A DNA stretch of 64,000 nt from Thioploca sp. (GTDB lineage Bacteria; Pseudomonadota; Gammaproteobacteria; Beggiatoales; Beggiatoaceae): contig JAAUSR010000020.1 of NCBI GenBank assembly GCA_012032555.1, positions 1-64,000 on the forward strand, in the 5' to 3' direction. The translations under genes and the position numbers were made by a program. Positions 26,526-35,875 of the stretch are shown piece by piece. How positions within the stretch are numbered: the stretch's first letter is position 1; every line of letters begins with the position of its first letter. The notes beneath the pieces are model-generated. The model was not told where the DNA came from. It worked only from the letters and a program-made list of their open reading frames with translations, and searched no databases.

Positions 26526-28435
26526 ATGCCTCTCATTACCTTGCCCGATGGTAGTCAACGACAATTTGAACAACCGGTAACAGTAGCACAAGTAGCTACC
26601 AGTATTAGTGCCGGCTTAGCTAAAGCAGCGATAGCTGGAAAAATTAATGATCGTTTAGTCGATACCACGACCGTGATCGAAACAGATGTTTCTTTAACCA
26701 TTATCACCGATCGCGATCCAGAAGGCTTGGAGATCATTCGCCATTCTTGCGCTCATCTACTGGCACAGGCCGTTAAGCGGTTATTTTCAACCGCCCAGGT
26801 TACTATCGGTCCGGTGATTGCGGATGGTTTTTATTATGATTTTGCTTATGAAAAACACTTTACCCCGGCAGATCTAGAAAAAATTCAAGCCATGATGACA
26901 GAATTAGCGGCTGAAGATTTTACGGTAACCCGTTCAGTCATGCCACGGGAAGAAGCGATTAACTTTTTTCGTTCTCAAGGTGAAGAATATAAAGCACAAA
27001 TCATTGAAGCTATTCCATCACCAGAACCGATATCTTTATATCAACAAGGTGAATTTATTGACTTGTGCCGTGGACCACATGTTCCCAGTACCGGCAAACT
27101 CCAAGCCTTTAAATTAATGAAATTAGCGGGTGCTTATTGGCGAGGTGATTCTAACAATGAGATGTTACAACGGATTTATGGGACTGCTTGGGCAAAAAGT
27201 AAAGATTTGCAACTTTACCTCCATCGCCTGGAAGAAGCCGAGAGGCGAGATCATCGTAAACTGGGTAAACAATTAGACCTATTTCATGTTCAAGAAGAAG
27301 CGCCAGGCATGATCTTCTGGCACAACCCAGGTTGGACAGTTTATTTACAAATCCAGAATTATATTCGCCACCTCTTGCGTCAACAAGGTTATCAAGAAGT
27401 GCATACGCCGCACTGGTAGATCGTTCATTGTGGGAAAAATCAGGTCACTGGGATAAATTTGGCAAAGAAATGTTCAGTACCCATTCGGAAAATCGGGATT
27501 ATGCCATCAAACCTATGAATTGTCCTGGTCATATTCAAATCTTTAATCAAGGTCTCAAAAGTTATCGAGATTTACCCTTGCGATTAGCTGAATTTGGTTC
27601 CTGTCATCGTAATGAACCTTCAGGCACTTTACATGGGCTACTTAGAATTCGCAATTTTGTTCAAGATGATGCCCACATTTTCTGCACCGAAGCGCAAATT
27701 CAAAGTGAAGTTTCTAATTTCATTGACTTATTACTTAAAGTGTATGCTGATTTTGGCTTCCATGAGGTACTGATCAAGTTATCAACTCGTCCCGAGCAAC
27801 GGATTGGTGGTGATGAAGTTTGGGATAAAGCGGAACAGGCTTTGGAATTAGCTTTAAATCATAAAAAATTAGATTGGCAGTTGCAACCGGGTGAAGGTGC
27901 CTTTTATGGCCCTAAAATTGAGTTTGCGCTAAAAGATTGTTTGGGTCGGATCTGGCAATGTGGAACCATCCAAGTTGACTTTGCTATGCCTGGTCGTCTC
28001 GGTGCGGAATATGTGGCAACAGATGGTAACAAACAAGTTCCGGTCATGTTACATCGAGCGATTTTAGGTTCGCTAGAACGATTTATTGGGGTTCTCATCG
28101 AAGAATATGCTGGCGCTTTTCCGGTGTGGTTAGCACCGGTACAAGCTGTCATACTGAATATTACCGATCAACAAGCCCCCTATGCTAGACAAGTCGAGGC
28201 TCATTTAAGTAAAGCTGGTTTTCGCGTTAATTGTGACTTGAGAAATGAGAAAATTGGGCTTAAAATTCGCGAACATACTTTGCAAAAAGTACCTTACCTA
28301 CTGGTCGTCGGTAAGCGAGAGAGTGAAACCCAACAAGTTGCCGTACGGTTGCGGAACGGTGAAGATCAAGGTGCTATGTCGTTAGACGCTTTTACCGCTC
28401 AACTCCGTGCGGATGTTGCTGATTATATTATCTAG
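26526..28435 (+). CDS. thrS: Threonyl-tRNA synthetase, frame broken by one missing base
   Basis: Two overlapping frames (26526-27419 and one ending 28435) make a full-length ThrRS of about 636 residues if one base is added between 27412 and 27413, giving [20 protein letters not shown] in place of a premature TAG. Domains: TGS (about 1-62), second additional (editing) domain with [11 protein letters not shown] and [12 protein letters not shown] (about 75-225), class II core with motif 2 [19 protein letters not shown] and motif 3 [15 protein letters not shown], and a C-terminal anticodon-binding domain. It charges tRNA-Thr and is essential, so the break is almost certainly a sequence error. The ribosome-binding site before 26526 is weak. 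infC follows after 12 bp. Confidence 0.93.
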
Positions 28436-28447
28436 GAGGACAGTTAT

Positions 28448-28963
28448 ATCGCTGCTGAAAAACGCACGCGCCTAAATGAAGAAATTACGGCACCGAAAGT
28501 CAGATTGATAGATACCGAAGGTGAACAAGTTGGTATCGTGTCACTCCGTGAGGCGCAAGAGAAAGCTCAACAAGCGGAATTAGACTTGGTAGAAATTGTA
28601 CCAACTGCTAAACCCCCCGTATGCCGTATCATGGATTACGGTAAGTTTCTATTTGAACAAAATAAGAAGCAACATGCGGCTAAGAAAAAACAAAAGCAAG
28701 TACAGATTAAGGAAATTAAATTCCGACCAGGTACTGAAGAAGGAGATTATCAGGTCAAACTACGCAACCTGATGCGTTTCCTAGAAGATGGGGATAAAGC
28801 CAAAATCACTTTGCGTTTCCGTGGACGGGAAATGGCTCACCAAGAATTAGGACAAGGTTTGCTAAAACGTTTAGAAACGGATTTAGCTGATTGTGGAATA
28901 GTTGAGCAACAACCCAAAATGGAAGGACGGCAAATGGTCATGGTGATTGCCCCTAAAAAATAA
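28448..28963 (+). CDS. infC: Translation initiation factor IF-3, starting at a rare ATC codon
   Basis: The frame extends upstream of the first conventional codon (TTG at 28505) through [21 protein letters not shown], the conserved IF-3 N terminus, back to an ATC at 28448. AGGAGG at 28434-28439, overlapping the thrS stop, is 8 nt before it. No ATG, GTG or TTG lies between that Shine-Dalgarno and the conserved sequence. IF-3 discriminates against such codons, so its own non-AUG start gives autoregulation, as established for E. coli infC (AUU). The protein of 171 residues contains the [20 protein letters not shown] segment and a C-terminal domain ending MVMVIAPKK. Confidence 0.93.
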   Translation: MAAEKRTRLNEEITAPKVRLIDTEGEQVGIVSLREAQEKAQQAELDLVEIVPTAKPPVCRIMDYGKFLFEQNKKQHAAKKKQKQVQIKEIKFRPGTEEGDYQVKLRNLMRFLEDGDKAKITLRFRGREMAHQELGQGLLKRLETDLADCGIVEQQPKMEGRQMVMVIAPKK

Positions 28964-29002
28964 ACTGATTAATCGTGATTTTTTAATGCGGAGTATTTTA
29001 AC

Positions 29003-29200
29003 ATGCCTAAATTAAAAACAAACCGTGCTGCGGCTAAGCGCTTTCGGCGTACTGCGTCGGGCGGCTTCAAACGCAGTCAAGGTTATCGTCGACATATTCT
29101 TACTAAGAAAAGCAGTAAACGTAAACGCCAATTACGCTCACCTAGCATGGTAGATAAAACCAATGTTGCCATGGTTAACCGTTTACTACCCTACGCATAA
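29003..29200 (+). CDS. rpmI: 50S ribosomal protein L35
   Basis: This 65-residue basic protein begins [20 protein letters not shown] and contains [17 protein letters not shown], the standard L35 sequence. It lies 39 bp after infC and 12 bp before rplT in the conserved thrS-infC-rpmI-rplT order. In enterobacteria L20 represses rpmI and rplT translation; whether the needed RNA structure is present cannot be judged by eye. Confidence 0.97.
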   Translation: MPKLKTNRAAAKRFRRTASGGFKRSQGYRRHILTKKSSKRKRQLRSPSMVDKTNVAMVNRLLPYA

Positions 29201-29212
29201 GGATGAAAACAG

Positions 29213-29569
29213 ATGCCTAGAGTAAAACGTGGTGTAACAGCACATGCTCGACACAAGAAAATTTTGCAAGCCGCTAAGGGTTATCGTGGGTTTCGTCGCA
29301 ATGTTATTCGAGTTGCTAAACAAGCCGTCACTAAAGCGGGACAATATGCTTATCGCGACCGCCGGCAACGGAAACGAGAATTTCGCGCTCTATGGATTGT
29401 CAGAATTAATGCGGCTGCTCGTGAACATGGATTATCTTATAGTCGCTTTATCAACGGCTTACACAAAGCCGGTATTGAGATTGATCGAAAAATATTAGCA
29501 GAATTGGCGGTCTTTAATAAAGATGCTTTTGCGATTTTAGCACAGAAATCTAAAACCAGCTTAGCTTAA
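29213..29569 (+). CDS. rplT: 50S ribosomal protein L20
   Basis: This 118-residue protein begins [18 protein letters not shown] and carries [19 protein letters not shown] and [21 protein letters not shown], all diagnostic of L20. It binds 23S rRNA early in large-subunit assembly. AAGGATG precedes the start. In many gammaproteobacteria pheS and pheT follow; here the operon ends at a hairpin. Confidence 0.97.
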   Translation: MPRVKRGVTAHARHKKILQAAKGYRGFRRNVIRVAKQAVTKAGQYAYRDRRQRKREFRALWIVRINAAAREHGLSYSRFINGLHKAGIEIDRKILAELAVFNKDAFAILAQKSKTSLA

Positions 29570-29578
29570 TGAGTTGAA

Positions 29579-29601
29579 GGTGGGCAGTGTTGTTGCCCGC
29601 C
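29579..29601 (+). terminator. Hairpin after rplT
   Basis: GGTGGGCA and TGCCCGCC pair with one G-T type mismatch around a short loop, 10 bp after the rplT stop. There is no strong T-run (CTCTTAAGTT), so termination may be weak or Rho-assisted. The stem resembles the repeat at 1858-1878. Confidence 0.5.
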
Positions 29602-30070
29602 CTCTTAAGTTAAAAAATTTCGTAGGATAAGTAAAGCACAGCAAAACCCATCAAATCTAAGAACAACCGCATATTCAACCTGATATCATAGTCATCCGTT
29701 TTTCATGAATTTCCTCTGCTAATTCTGCTAACATTTTGCCAGTTTCCTTTTTAGTAAAATCAGACGATAGCGGCTTAGCCCGTTGAAGTCGGATTTGCAT
29801 CCGACTGTTTCAATCAACTGCCTTATGATAAAATGCCAAAATAGTGACAACCCCGGTTCTAGAAAAACCCGCGACTGGAACCCCATATGACCCCGGAAGT
29901 AAAGCAATTGAAACCACAACTGGGTAAGAGGTTGAATTGGAACGAAGCGAGGCTAGATTTTTAGCCAGATTGTTCATTGCATTACTCCAAGTCCAAACGG
30001 TGAACTTAGCTGAGAAGGAAGGGAGATAAATATACCCCTGTTTTTGCTAAGGTACCTAATTTTATAACGC
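29602..30070. other. Gene-free stretch before dndD
   Basis: No credible gene in about 470 bp. A 20-bp palindrome AGTCGGATTTGCATCCGACT lies near 29789-29808. A minus-strand stretch near 29699-29760 translates as KKETGKMLAELAEEIHEKR, an antitoxin-like scrap without start or partner. GGAAGGGAGA near 30017-30026 may be part of the dndD leader. Confidence 0.45.
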
Positions 30071-32047
30071 ATGATTTTTGAAGAATTGATTTTACATAAC
30101 TTTGGCATTTACCAAGGTCGCCATGTTTTGCAATTAACTTCTCCCGCTCCCCAACGAACGATTATTCTCCTCGGTGGACTCAATGGTAGTGGTAAGACGA
30201 CTCTGTTAGAGGCTTTACAACTTATTCTTTATGGTAAATTTAGTAAATACGCTAATCAGAGTCATGCCGATTATATTGATTATTTACGCCAAATGATGAA
30301 TTATCATGCTAGTCCTCACCAAGGTACCGCACTCGAACTCGCGTTTAAGCATTATCGTGAAGGTAAAGAAGAAATTATTCGGGTTCAACGGGCGTGGTCG
30401 CTAAATAATAATCAGTTGCAAGAAACAGTGGTCGTGCAACGCGATGGCGTTTTTGATCCAGTCATCACTGATCATTGGTATGATTATGTTGAGGAATTCA
30501 TTCCGGCACGCATTGCTAATCTATTTTTCTTTGATGGCGAAAAGATAGCGGCTTTGGCTGAGGCTGAACCGGCAGCAGAACTTTTAAAAACGGGAATTTA
30601 TGCGTTACTGGGCTTAGATTTAGTGGAACGATTAGTGACGGATTTATTCTTAGTAGAACGTAGACGAAAAGCGCAATTGCAATCACAGCTCAGTCGGGAG
30701 CAGATTAATTTATTAGCCGAACAATTTAAGCAGCTAAACCAACAATTAAACGCTATTAATCAGCAACAAATTCAGTTACAAGCTCGGTTAGCACAAGCTC
30801 AACAACAATATAGCGAATTGTCAGATAAATATCGCCGGGAAGGGGGAGAACTGGTTGAACAAAGAACCGATTGGGAAACTCAATTAGAAATAACGCAGCA
30901 ACAACAAGTTCAGCTTGACGAACAACTGCGCGAATTGGCAAGCGGTGAAGCACCTTTACTGTTAATTACTGAACTGCTTCACCAAACTGAAGCACAAGCC
31001 CTTCAAGAGCAAGCAGCGAAACATAATCGAGAAATTCATACCGCATTGGCAGCGCACAATACTAATTTACTGCAATTTTTACAACAGTATCCTCTTGAAC
31101 AAGCCACTTTATCGGCAATAGAAAATTTCCTTACTATCGATCAAATAACTCGTCAACAATCACTGCAAACCGAATGTTATCTTCAAGTTGAGCCAGCGAT
31201 TTTTGCTGATATCTCTGTGAGTAAGTTACAATCTATTCAAACGATAGTTCAGGAATTGCTTGCCCAAAGCGAAAATTTACAAGAGGAAATTAATCGCTAT
31301 GAACGCCAATTACTGAGTATTCCGGATCCAGAGCGTTTAGAAGCCATTACTCAACAGCGACAGGCGTTACAAGCGGAAATCGATCAATTACAATCTCAAT
31401 TAGCGGCATTGGCACAACAACATCACCAACTGCACCATGAAATGACCCGCAAACAACATGAACTTCAGCAAGCTTATGAAATCGAATCCAAGGAACAATT
31501 TGCTCATGAAATCACTCACCGCGTGATTAAACAAGCTGTGCAAGTACGCAATACGCTGGTTCAATTCAATCAAGCCATGCTAACCAAATCAATTCGCCAG
31601 TTAGAGACATTAATTTTAGATTGCTTTAAGCAGTTAGTTAGAAAAAATAACTTGCTCCAAGACTTGGTTATCGATCCGCAGCATTATGGGCTAACACTTT
31701 ATACTTGCAATCACGAGATATTAACCCCCAAAAGTCTGTCAGCGGGAGAAAGGCAACTATTGGCTATCTCAATTTTGTGGGGATTAAGTCGAGCGTCTGG
31801 TTATCCGTTACCAGCGGTTATTGATACCCCACTCAGTCGCTTAGATAGCATTCATCGCAATAATTTAGTTAAACATTATTTTCCACAAGCGAGTCATCAA
31901 GTCATTTTGTTATCAACCGATGAAGAAATCAATGCGATTCATTATCGTCATCTGCAACCACACATTGGACGTGAATATCATATTTCTTACCAAGAAGAGC
32001 AACAGACTTCGATTATCAAGCCGGGTTATTTTTTTCATGGCGAGTGA
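30071..32047 (+). CDS. dndD: DNA phosphorothioation protein DndD (SMC-like ATPase)
   Basis: This 658-residue protein has a Walker A in GLNGSGKTTLLEALQLILYG (residues about 35-54) and RIANLFFFDGEKIAALAE. A long Gln-rich coiled coil (about 190-510) separates the N- and C-terminal halves, and the C-terminal ABC part carries the signature SLSAGERQLLAISILWGL and Walker B AVIDTPLSRLD. This is the SMC/Rad50-like layout of DndD, which hydrolyses ATP and probably handles nicked DNA during sulfur insertion with DndC and DndE. Its last 57 or so codons are present again, diverged and damaged, at 35229-35398 directly before dndE. Confidence 0.9.
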   Translation: MIFEELILHNFGIYQGRHVLQLTSPAPQRTIILLGGLNGSGKTTLLEALQLILYGKFSKYANQSHADYIDYLRQMMNYHASPHQGTALELAFKHYREGKEEIIRVQRAWSLNNNQLQETVVVQRDGVFDPVITDHWYDYVEEFIPARIANLFFFDGEKIAALAEAEPAAELLKTGIYALLGLDLVERLVTDLFLVERRRKAQLQSQLSREQINLLAEQFKQLNQQLNAINQQQIQLQARLAQAQQQYSELSDKYRREGGELVEQRTDWETQLEITQQQQVQLDEQLRELASGEAPLLLITELLHQTEAQALQEQAAKHNREIHTALAAHNTNLLQFLQQYPLEQATLSAIENFLTIDQITRQQSLQTECYLQVEPAIFADISVSKLQSIQTIVQELLAQSENLQEEINRYERQLLSIPDPERLEAITQQRQALQAEIDQLQSQLAALAQQHHQLHHEMTRKQHELQQAYEIESKEQFAHEITHRVIKQAVQVRNTLVQFNQAMLTKSIRQLETLILDCFKQLVRKNNLLQDLVIDPQHYGLTLYTCNHEILTPKSLSAGERQLLAISILWGLSRASGYPLPAVIDTPLSRLDSIHRNNLVKHYFPQASHQVILLSTDEEINAIHYRHLQPHIGREYHISYQEEQQTSIIKPGYFFHGE

Positions 32048-32381
32048 TGAGCCGATCTTGAACCTGACTCCCTTTAAACTCACCATAGCATCAACCGATA
32101 GTAAACAAACACAAGATATATTCGTGCTGATCATAATCTTGTCATTATTGTGGTAAACTTTTCAATTGTTAAATCTAAGCAAGATTATGACCTCAATTTT
32201 GGGCAGTACTATAGGTCGTAGCCCTATCGCCACCAGGAATTGCAACGGCTTGTTACGCTAAAATCGCTATTCCGGTTTTAAGTACTACCTCATTTATAGA
32301 AACAGTCACCTTGCCTAGGAATTATTGTGGAATAATTACTAAAACAATTCGTTTACTTCTAACTTAAAGGATAGATATCAC
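32048..32381. other. Gene-free start of the block inserted between dndD and dndE
   Basis: Sequence similarity to the second dndD tail stops at about 32045. No gene seen in the remaining 330 bp. AAAGGATAGATATC before 32382 provides a ribosome-binding site for the next gene. No terminal inverted repeat, integrase gene or tRNA is visible at this junction. Confidence 0.5.
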
Positions 32382-32618
32382 ATGGGAGACGCAAAAACCA
32401 GAGCTTTAACGAAAACCTTTATACTCGGTGGAGCAAGTGCATTGCTCTATCTCATTTTATGGTTATTATCAGAACACATTATGGCTTATTCGCAACAAGG
32501 GAAATGGTTTTTTATTATTCCAATTGCGATTGCTTTTGTATTTTCTGCTGTGCATGGTGCCTTTACCGGTTATTTTTGGGATGTATTGGGAGTAAAGGCT
32601 AAGTCTGTGAAAAAGTAA
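32382..32618 (+). CDS. Small inner-membrane protein upstream of TauE-UspA fusion
   Basis: This 78-residue protein has two hydrophobic segments (about residues 14-30 and 42-66) with a polar, Lys-rich tail ending VKAKSVKK. It has a good ribosome-binding site (AAAGGATAG) and ends 27 bp before the transporter gene, which has its own AAAGGAATTAG. I do not recognise a named family. The close spacing and shared membrane location suggest it is an accessory subunit of the exporter. Confidence 0.7.
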   Translation: MGDAKTRALTKTFILGGASALLYLILWLLSEHIMAYSQQGKWFFIIPIAIAFVFSAVHGAFTGYFWDVLGVKAKSVKK

Positions 32619-32645
32619 GGATTAAATTAAAAGGAATTAGCTACA

Positions 32646-34922
32646 ATGATGAGACATTATTTGACCTGGGAAAATTTAATTATCGCTACCTTGTTTATTG
32701 GGTTACAAGTAGGTATTTGGGCAGTGTATGCTGATCCACAAATAGGAACAGAAACAACGCCTACCACATCAACAGCCTTGGTGTTTGAGCCGGCTGAACC
32801 CAAATTAGAAACGGGGGAAAAGATTCCTTTGAGCCTTCATGGTGCTAGCGGCGATATTGTTTGGCACTCGCTTAAAGGCAAAATTGAGGGGCGGGGTGAT
32901 CAAGTTTACTATTTAGCCCCAGCGGCACCCGGTAAAGATACCATAACGGTGACCGATGCTACCGGTAACACCGCCACTCTGACAATCGAAGTTAGCGGTT
33001 TTCTCGATTTACAAATCCATAATGTTTTATTTTTGCTCTTTGTTGGCTTTGTGGGTGGATTAGTAAGTGGTTTTATTGGTTCTGGCGGGGCATTCGTCCT
33101 TACACCAGCCATGATGAGTATGGGCGTACCGGGTATCGTTGCAGTGGCGAGTAATATTTGTCATAAATTCCCTAAAGCCTTAGTTGGTGCGATGAAACGA
33201 GCTAAATATGGGCAAGTTGATGTCAAACTCGGAATTATTATGGGAATTTCGGCAGAGATTGGTGTGTTATACGGTGCCCATATCCAGGAAATGATTAAAA
33301 CTCGAATGGGTGATGCCGGTTCTAATCTGTACGTATCGGTCGTATTCGTGGTGGTATTGGCGATTGTTGGTGGTTACGTGTTACGTGATGCTTTGAAGAT
33401 ATACCGTTCGGGTAATATGGCTGAACAAGAAGAGGTAACCAAACTAGCTCGGTGGGTGCAATCGATTCATATTCCCGGTACCATGATGTATTTTAATAGT
33501 CTCAAGGCACGAGTATCCGTACTGATCACAATTCCATTAGGCTTTGCTACTGGTATGCTCGCAGCGACGATTGCCGTCGGTGGCTTTATTGGCGTACCTT
33601 CCATGATTTATGTTTTAGGGGCACCGAGCTTAATGGCTTCCGCTTCGGAATTAGTCATTGCTTTTGTCATGGGATTGGGAGGCTCCATTAAATTTGCTTG
33701 GAGCGGTTTTGTTGACATTCGGTTAGCGATGATTATTTTGGCGGGGTCACTATTTGGCATCCAACTTGGGGCAATTGGCACCACTTATGTTAAGCCTTAT
33801 ATGGTCAAATTGGTTATGGGCATTATCATGGTATTGGTATTGTTGAGTCGTGCCCTAATGGTGCCAATTTATTTATCTACTTTAGGTTACATTGATAAAA
33901 TTGATACCGGGATAGCGAGTGTTGTTAGTAATATTAGTTTTAGCATGTTGGTGGGGGCATTACTAACGGGTGCTATCATTGTACTCTATGCGCTGTGGTC
34001 AGGATGGCGAGCCCATGCAGTTGAGGAACAAGCTGCCGAAGTAGCTGCTATGAGAACATCTTTCTCTCTACCAGAGTCAACTATCGCTTCCCAAGGTGTT
34101 TTCGACCGCATGTTAGTCGCTTCTGATACGTCGGAATTTAGTGCCGGTGCCCTACGGCAAGCGATTAATCTCGCTCAGCAAGATATCAACCAGTTATATG
34201 TGATGTCAGTACTTGTCAGCAACCCTGAATATGAATCTTTAGTGCCGCAACTGCTGCAAAACGAAAAACAACCTTTATTAGCACATCTAGACCAGGTCAA
34301 GGTGCAAGCACAACAGGCTGGGGTCAGTTGTGAAGCTTTATTGCGTTATGGGACTACCCCCTATGAAGAACTCGTCGCCGAAGCGGAAAAAAGTCGTATG
34401 AGTGTGATTGTAATGGGTCGGCGTGGCAAGAGTGGCGTGATGCGCACCATGATGGGCAGTTCTACTGCTAAGGTCATTGGGTTCAGTCCGGTTAATGTAC
34501 TAGTCGTGCCACGTGCTGCCCCCACTATCAGTGGTCAACCGATTGTGGTCGGTGTAGACGGTTCACGCTATAGTGAGCGCGCAGCGGCTGTAGCTAAACA
34601 AATTGCCCAATTTCTCAATAATGCACCGGTGGTAGTCGTTTCAGTTGTCTACGCTCAACATGATGCCGCCCGTCGTGAGGAAGCTAACCAAGCGGTACAA
34701 CAAACGGTTGATTCTTTCCAAGCAGAAGATATCAAAGCAGAAGGTATCGTTGTCGAAGGACGTGCGGCTGAAGCATTAGTAGGCGAAGCCACTCGTCGCA
34801 ATGCTGACCTTATTGTGGTTGGTACTCATGGTCGGACTGGATTAGAGCGAGTGTTAGTCGGTAGTGTATCTGAACGCATTATTGGTTTAGCTTCCTGTTC
34901 AGTGTTGGTAGTGAAAACCTAA
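32646..34922 (+). CDS. TauE/SafE sulfite exporter-like protein fused to two universal stress domains
   Basis: This 758-residue fusion has an N-terminal membrane segment (about 9-28), then an Ig-like periplasmic domain of about 90 residues (EPKLETGEKIPLSLHGASG to TATLTIEVSG). A TauE/SafE membrane domain of seven to nine segments (about 125-455, with GFVGGLVSGFIGSGGAFVLTP) is followed by two cytoplasmic UspA domains (about 480-620 and 625-758). Their nucleotide-binding ends read VIVMGRRGKSGVMRTMMGSST and LIVVGTHGRTGLERVLVGSVS. TauE proteins move sulfite or organosulfonates across the inner membrane; UspA domains bind ATP or AMP. The fusion suggests energy- or stress-gated anion export, which is inference. 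Confidence 0.85.
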   Translation: MMRHYLTWENLIIATLFIGLQVGIWAVYADPQIGTETTPTTSTALVFEPAEPKLETGEKIPLSLHGASGDIVWHSLKGKIEGRGDQVYYLAPAAPGKDTITVTDATGNTATLTIEVSGFLDLQIHNVLFLLFVGFVGGLVSGFIGSGGAFVLTPAMMSMGVPGIVAVASNICHKFPKALVGAMKRAKYGQVDVKLGIIMGISAEIGVLYGAHIQEMIKTRMGDAGSNLYVSVVFVVVLAIVGGYVLRDALKIYRSGNMAEQEEVTKLARWVQSIHIPGTMMYFNSLKARVSVLITIPLGFATGMLAATIAVGGFIGVPSMIYVLGAPSLMASASELVIAFVMGLGGSIKFAWSGFVDIRLAMIILAGSLFGIQLGAIGTTYVKPYMVKLVMGIIMVLVLLSRALMVPIYLSTLGYIDKIDTGIASVVSNISFSMLVGALLTGAIIVLYALWSGWRAHAVEEQAAEVAAMRTSFSLPESTIASQGVFDRMLVASDTSEFSAGALRQAINLAQQDINQLYVMSVLVSNPEYESLVPQLLQNEKQPLLAHLDQVKVQAQQAGVSCEALLRYGTTPYEELVAEAEKSRMSVIVMGRRGKSGVMRTMMGSSTAKVIGFSPVNVLVVPRAAPTISGQPIVVGVDGSRYSERAAAVAKQIAQFLNNAPVVVVSVVYAQHDAARREEANQAVQQTVDSFQAEDIKAEGIVVEGRAAEALVGEATRRNADLIVVGTHGRTGLERVLVGSVSERIIGLASCSVLVVKT

Positions 34923-34974
34923 ATAGTACTAAATAAACGTATAGTAACATTAAATACGTAGTAATTTCTTAATA

Positions 34975-34998
34975 AACAAGGGGTTTAAACCCCTTGTT
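34975..34998. repeat. Perfect 24-bp palindrome after the exporter gene
   Basis: The half site AACAAGGGGTTT is followed by its exact complement. It lies 52 bp after the exporter stop and may form a hairpin that ends or protects the transcript; no T-run follows, so a role as an intrinsic terminator is unsure. Confidence 0.65.
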
Positions 34999-35228
34999 AC
35001 TCAAAAAACTTAACAAAAATGACAGAGTGGCAATCCTTAAAATTGGTTAGTTTTCAAATCAATATTTTACTATCTTTACTATCTATTGGTTTTTCTTAAG
35101 CAAAGTGGAAATCTTTTATAGAAACTTACAAACCTATAGAGAAATTATTTATGAAATGCTCAAAAAAAGTACAAAAAATTTTTCTTCTTTTAAAAAGACG
35201 AGGGAAGAATTTTTTTATTCAAAAAGAT

Positions 35229-35398
35229 ATAAGCATTATTTCTCGCAAGCCAGTCATCAAGTAATTTTGTTATCCACGAAGAAATCAATGCGATTCATTA
35301 TCGTCATTTGCAACCGCATATTGGACGTAAATACCATCTTTCTTATCAAGAAGATCAACAGACTTCAATTATCAAGCCGGGTTATTTTTTTCCATAGC
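35229..35398 (+). pseudogene. Remnant of a second dndD gene: last 57 codons before dndE
   Basis: This stretch matches 31873-32045 in dndD at about 90 percent by my hand alignment. Most differences are silent (HYFSQASHQVILLS, EEINAIHYRHLQPHIGRKYHLSYQED against HYFPQASHQVILLS, EEINAIHYRHLQPHIGREYHISYQEE). A net loss of four bases near 35272 breaks the frame. Similarity starts abruptly at about 35229; upstream is AT-rich sequence without match. The mostly silent divergence shows that this is the tail of a separate, once-functional allele rather than a fresh duplicate. It joins directly to dndE as in a normal dndDE operon. Confidence 0.85.
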
Positions 35399-35399
35399 G

Positions 35400-35789
35400 A
35401 TGGTAGTTATGATTATTGAAACCGTTCGATTATCGGAAAAAGCCAAAACGCAACTCATTTTACTTAAACGTAAAACTGGCATTCAAAATTGGAATGTACT
35501 GTGTCGATGGGGTTTTTGTTTTTCCTTACGACAACCTTCTATACCACCGGCGGAGAAAATTCTCACCGCTAGCTCAGTAGAAATGACTTGGAAAGTATTT
35601 GCCGGTGCTCATCCGGAACTTTATTTCGCTTTGTTAGTGCAACGTTGTTATCAGGATGGCTTAGAACTATCTGATAAGGTTGTTACTGAACAATTTAAAT
35701 TACATTTACATCGAGGAATTGCTTATTTGGCAACCAATGCTAAACTAACGAATATCGCTACGTTACTTCACTTGATAATCGATAGATAA
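35400..35789 (+). CDS. dndE: DNA phosphorothioation protein DndE
   Basis: This protein is 129 residues from 35400, or 126 from the ATG at 35409. The conserved DndE pattern IIETVRLSEKAKTQLILLKRKTG and IQNWNVLCRWGFCFSL opens the protein, followed by SVEMTWKVFAGAHPELYFALL. DndE is a small helical protein that binds nicked DNA and is required for phosphorothioate formation with DndC and DndD. The gene is preceded by a dndD tail that is only a remnant; the intact dndD is 3.35 kb upstream. It therefore probably no longer shares a transcript directly with dndD unless read-through crosses the inserted genes. Confidence 0.88.
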   Translation: MVVMIIETVRLSEKAKTQLILLKRKTGIQNWNVLCRWGFCFSLRQPSIPPAEKILTASSVEMTWKVFAGAHPELYFALLVQRCYQDGLELSDKVVTEQFKLHLHRGIAYLATNAKLTNIATLLHLIIDR

Positions 35790-35875
35790 AATGCAAATTA
35801 AGAAAATTTTTTAAAAATAAAAAAATTATGTAGGTTTGCTTGAGCGAAGCGAAACCAAACTAACCGAATTCGCAT

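Noticed and set aside
29728-29919. Minus-strand 63-codon frame upstream of dndD
   Set aside because: No conserved pattern, no ribosome-binding site, and it covers a small palindrome; probably not a gene.
32170-32330. Possible riboswitch-like structure upstream of the small membrane gene
   Set aside because: I saw short complementary stretches, but nothing matching the conserved cores of known riboswitch classes.
35105-35228. Start of an open frame before the dndD remnant
   Set aside because: AT-rich Lys/Phe sequence with no resemblance to any protein; it is open only because of base composition and runs into the remnant in the wrong frame.
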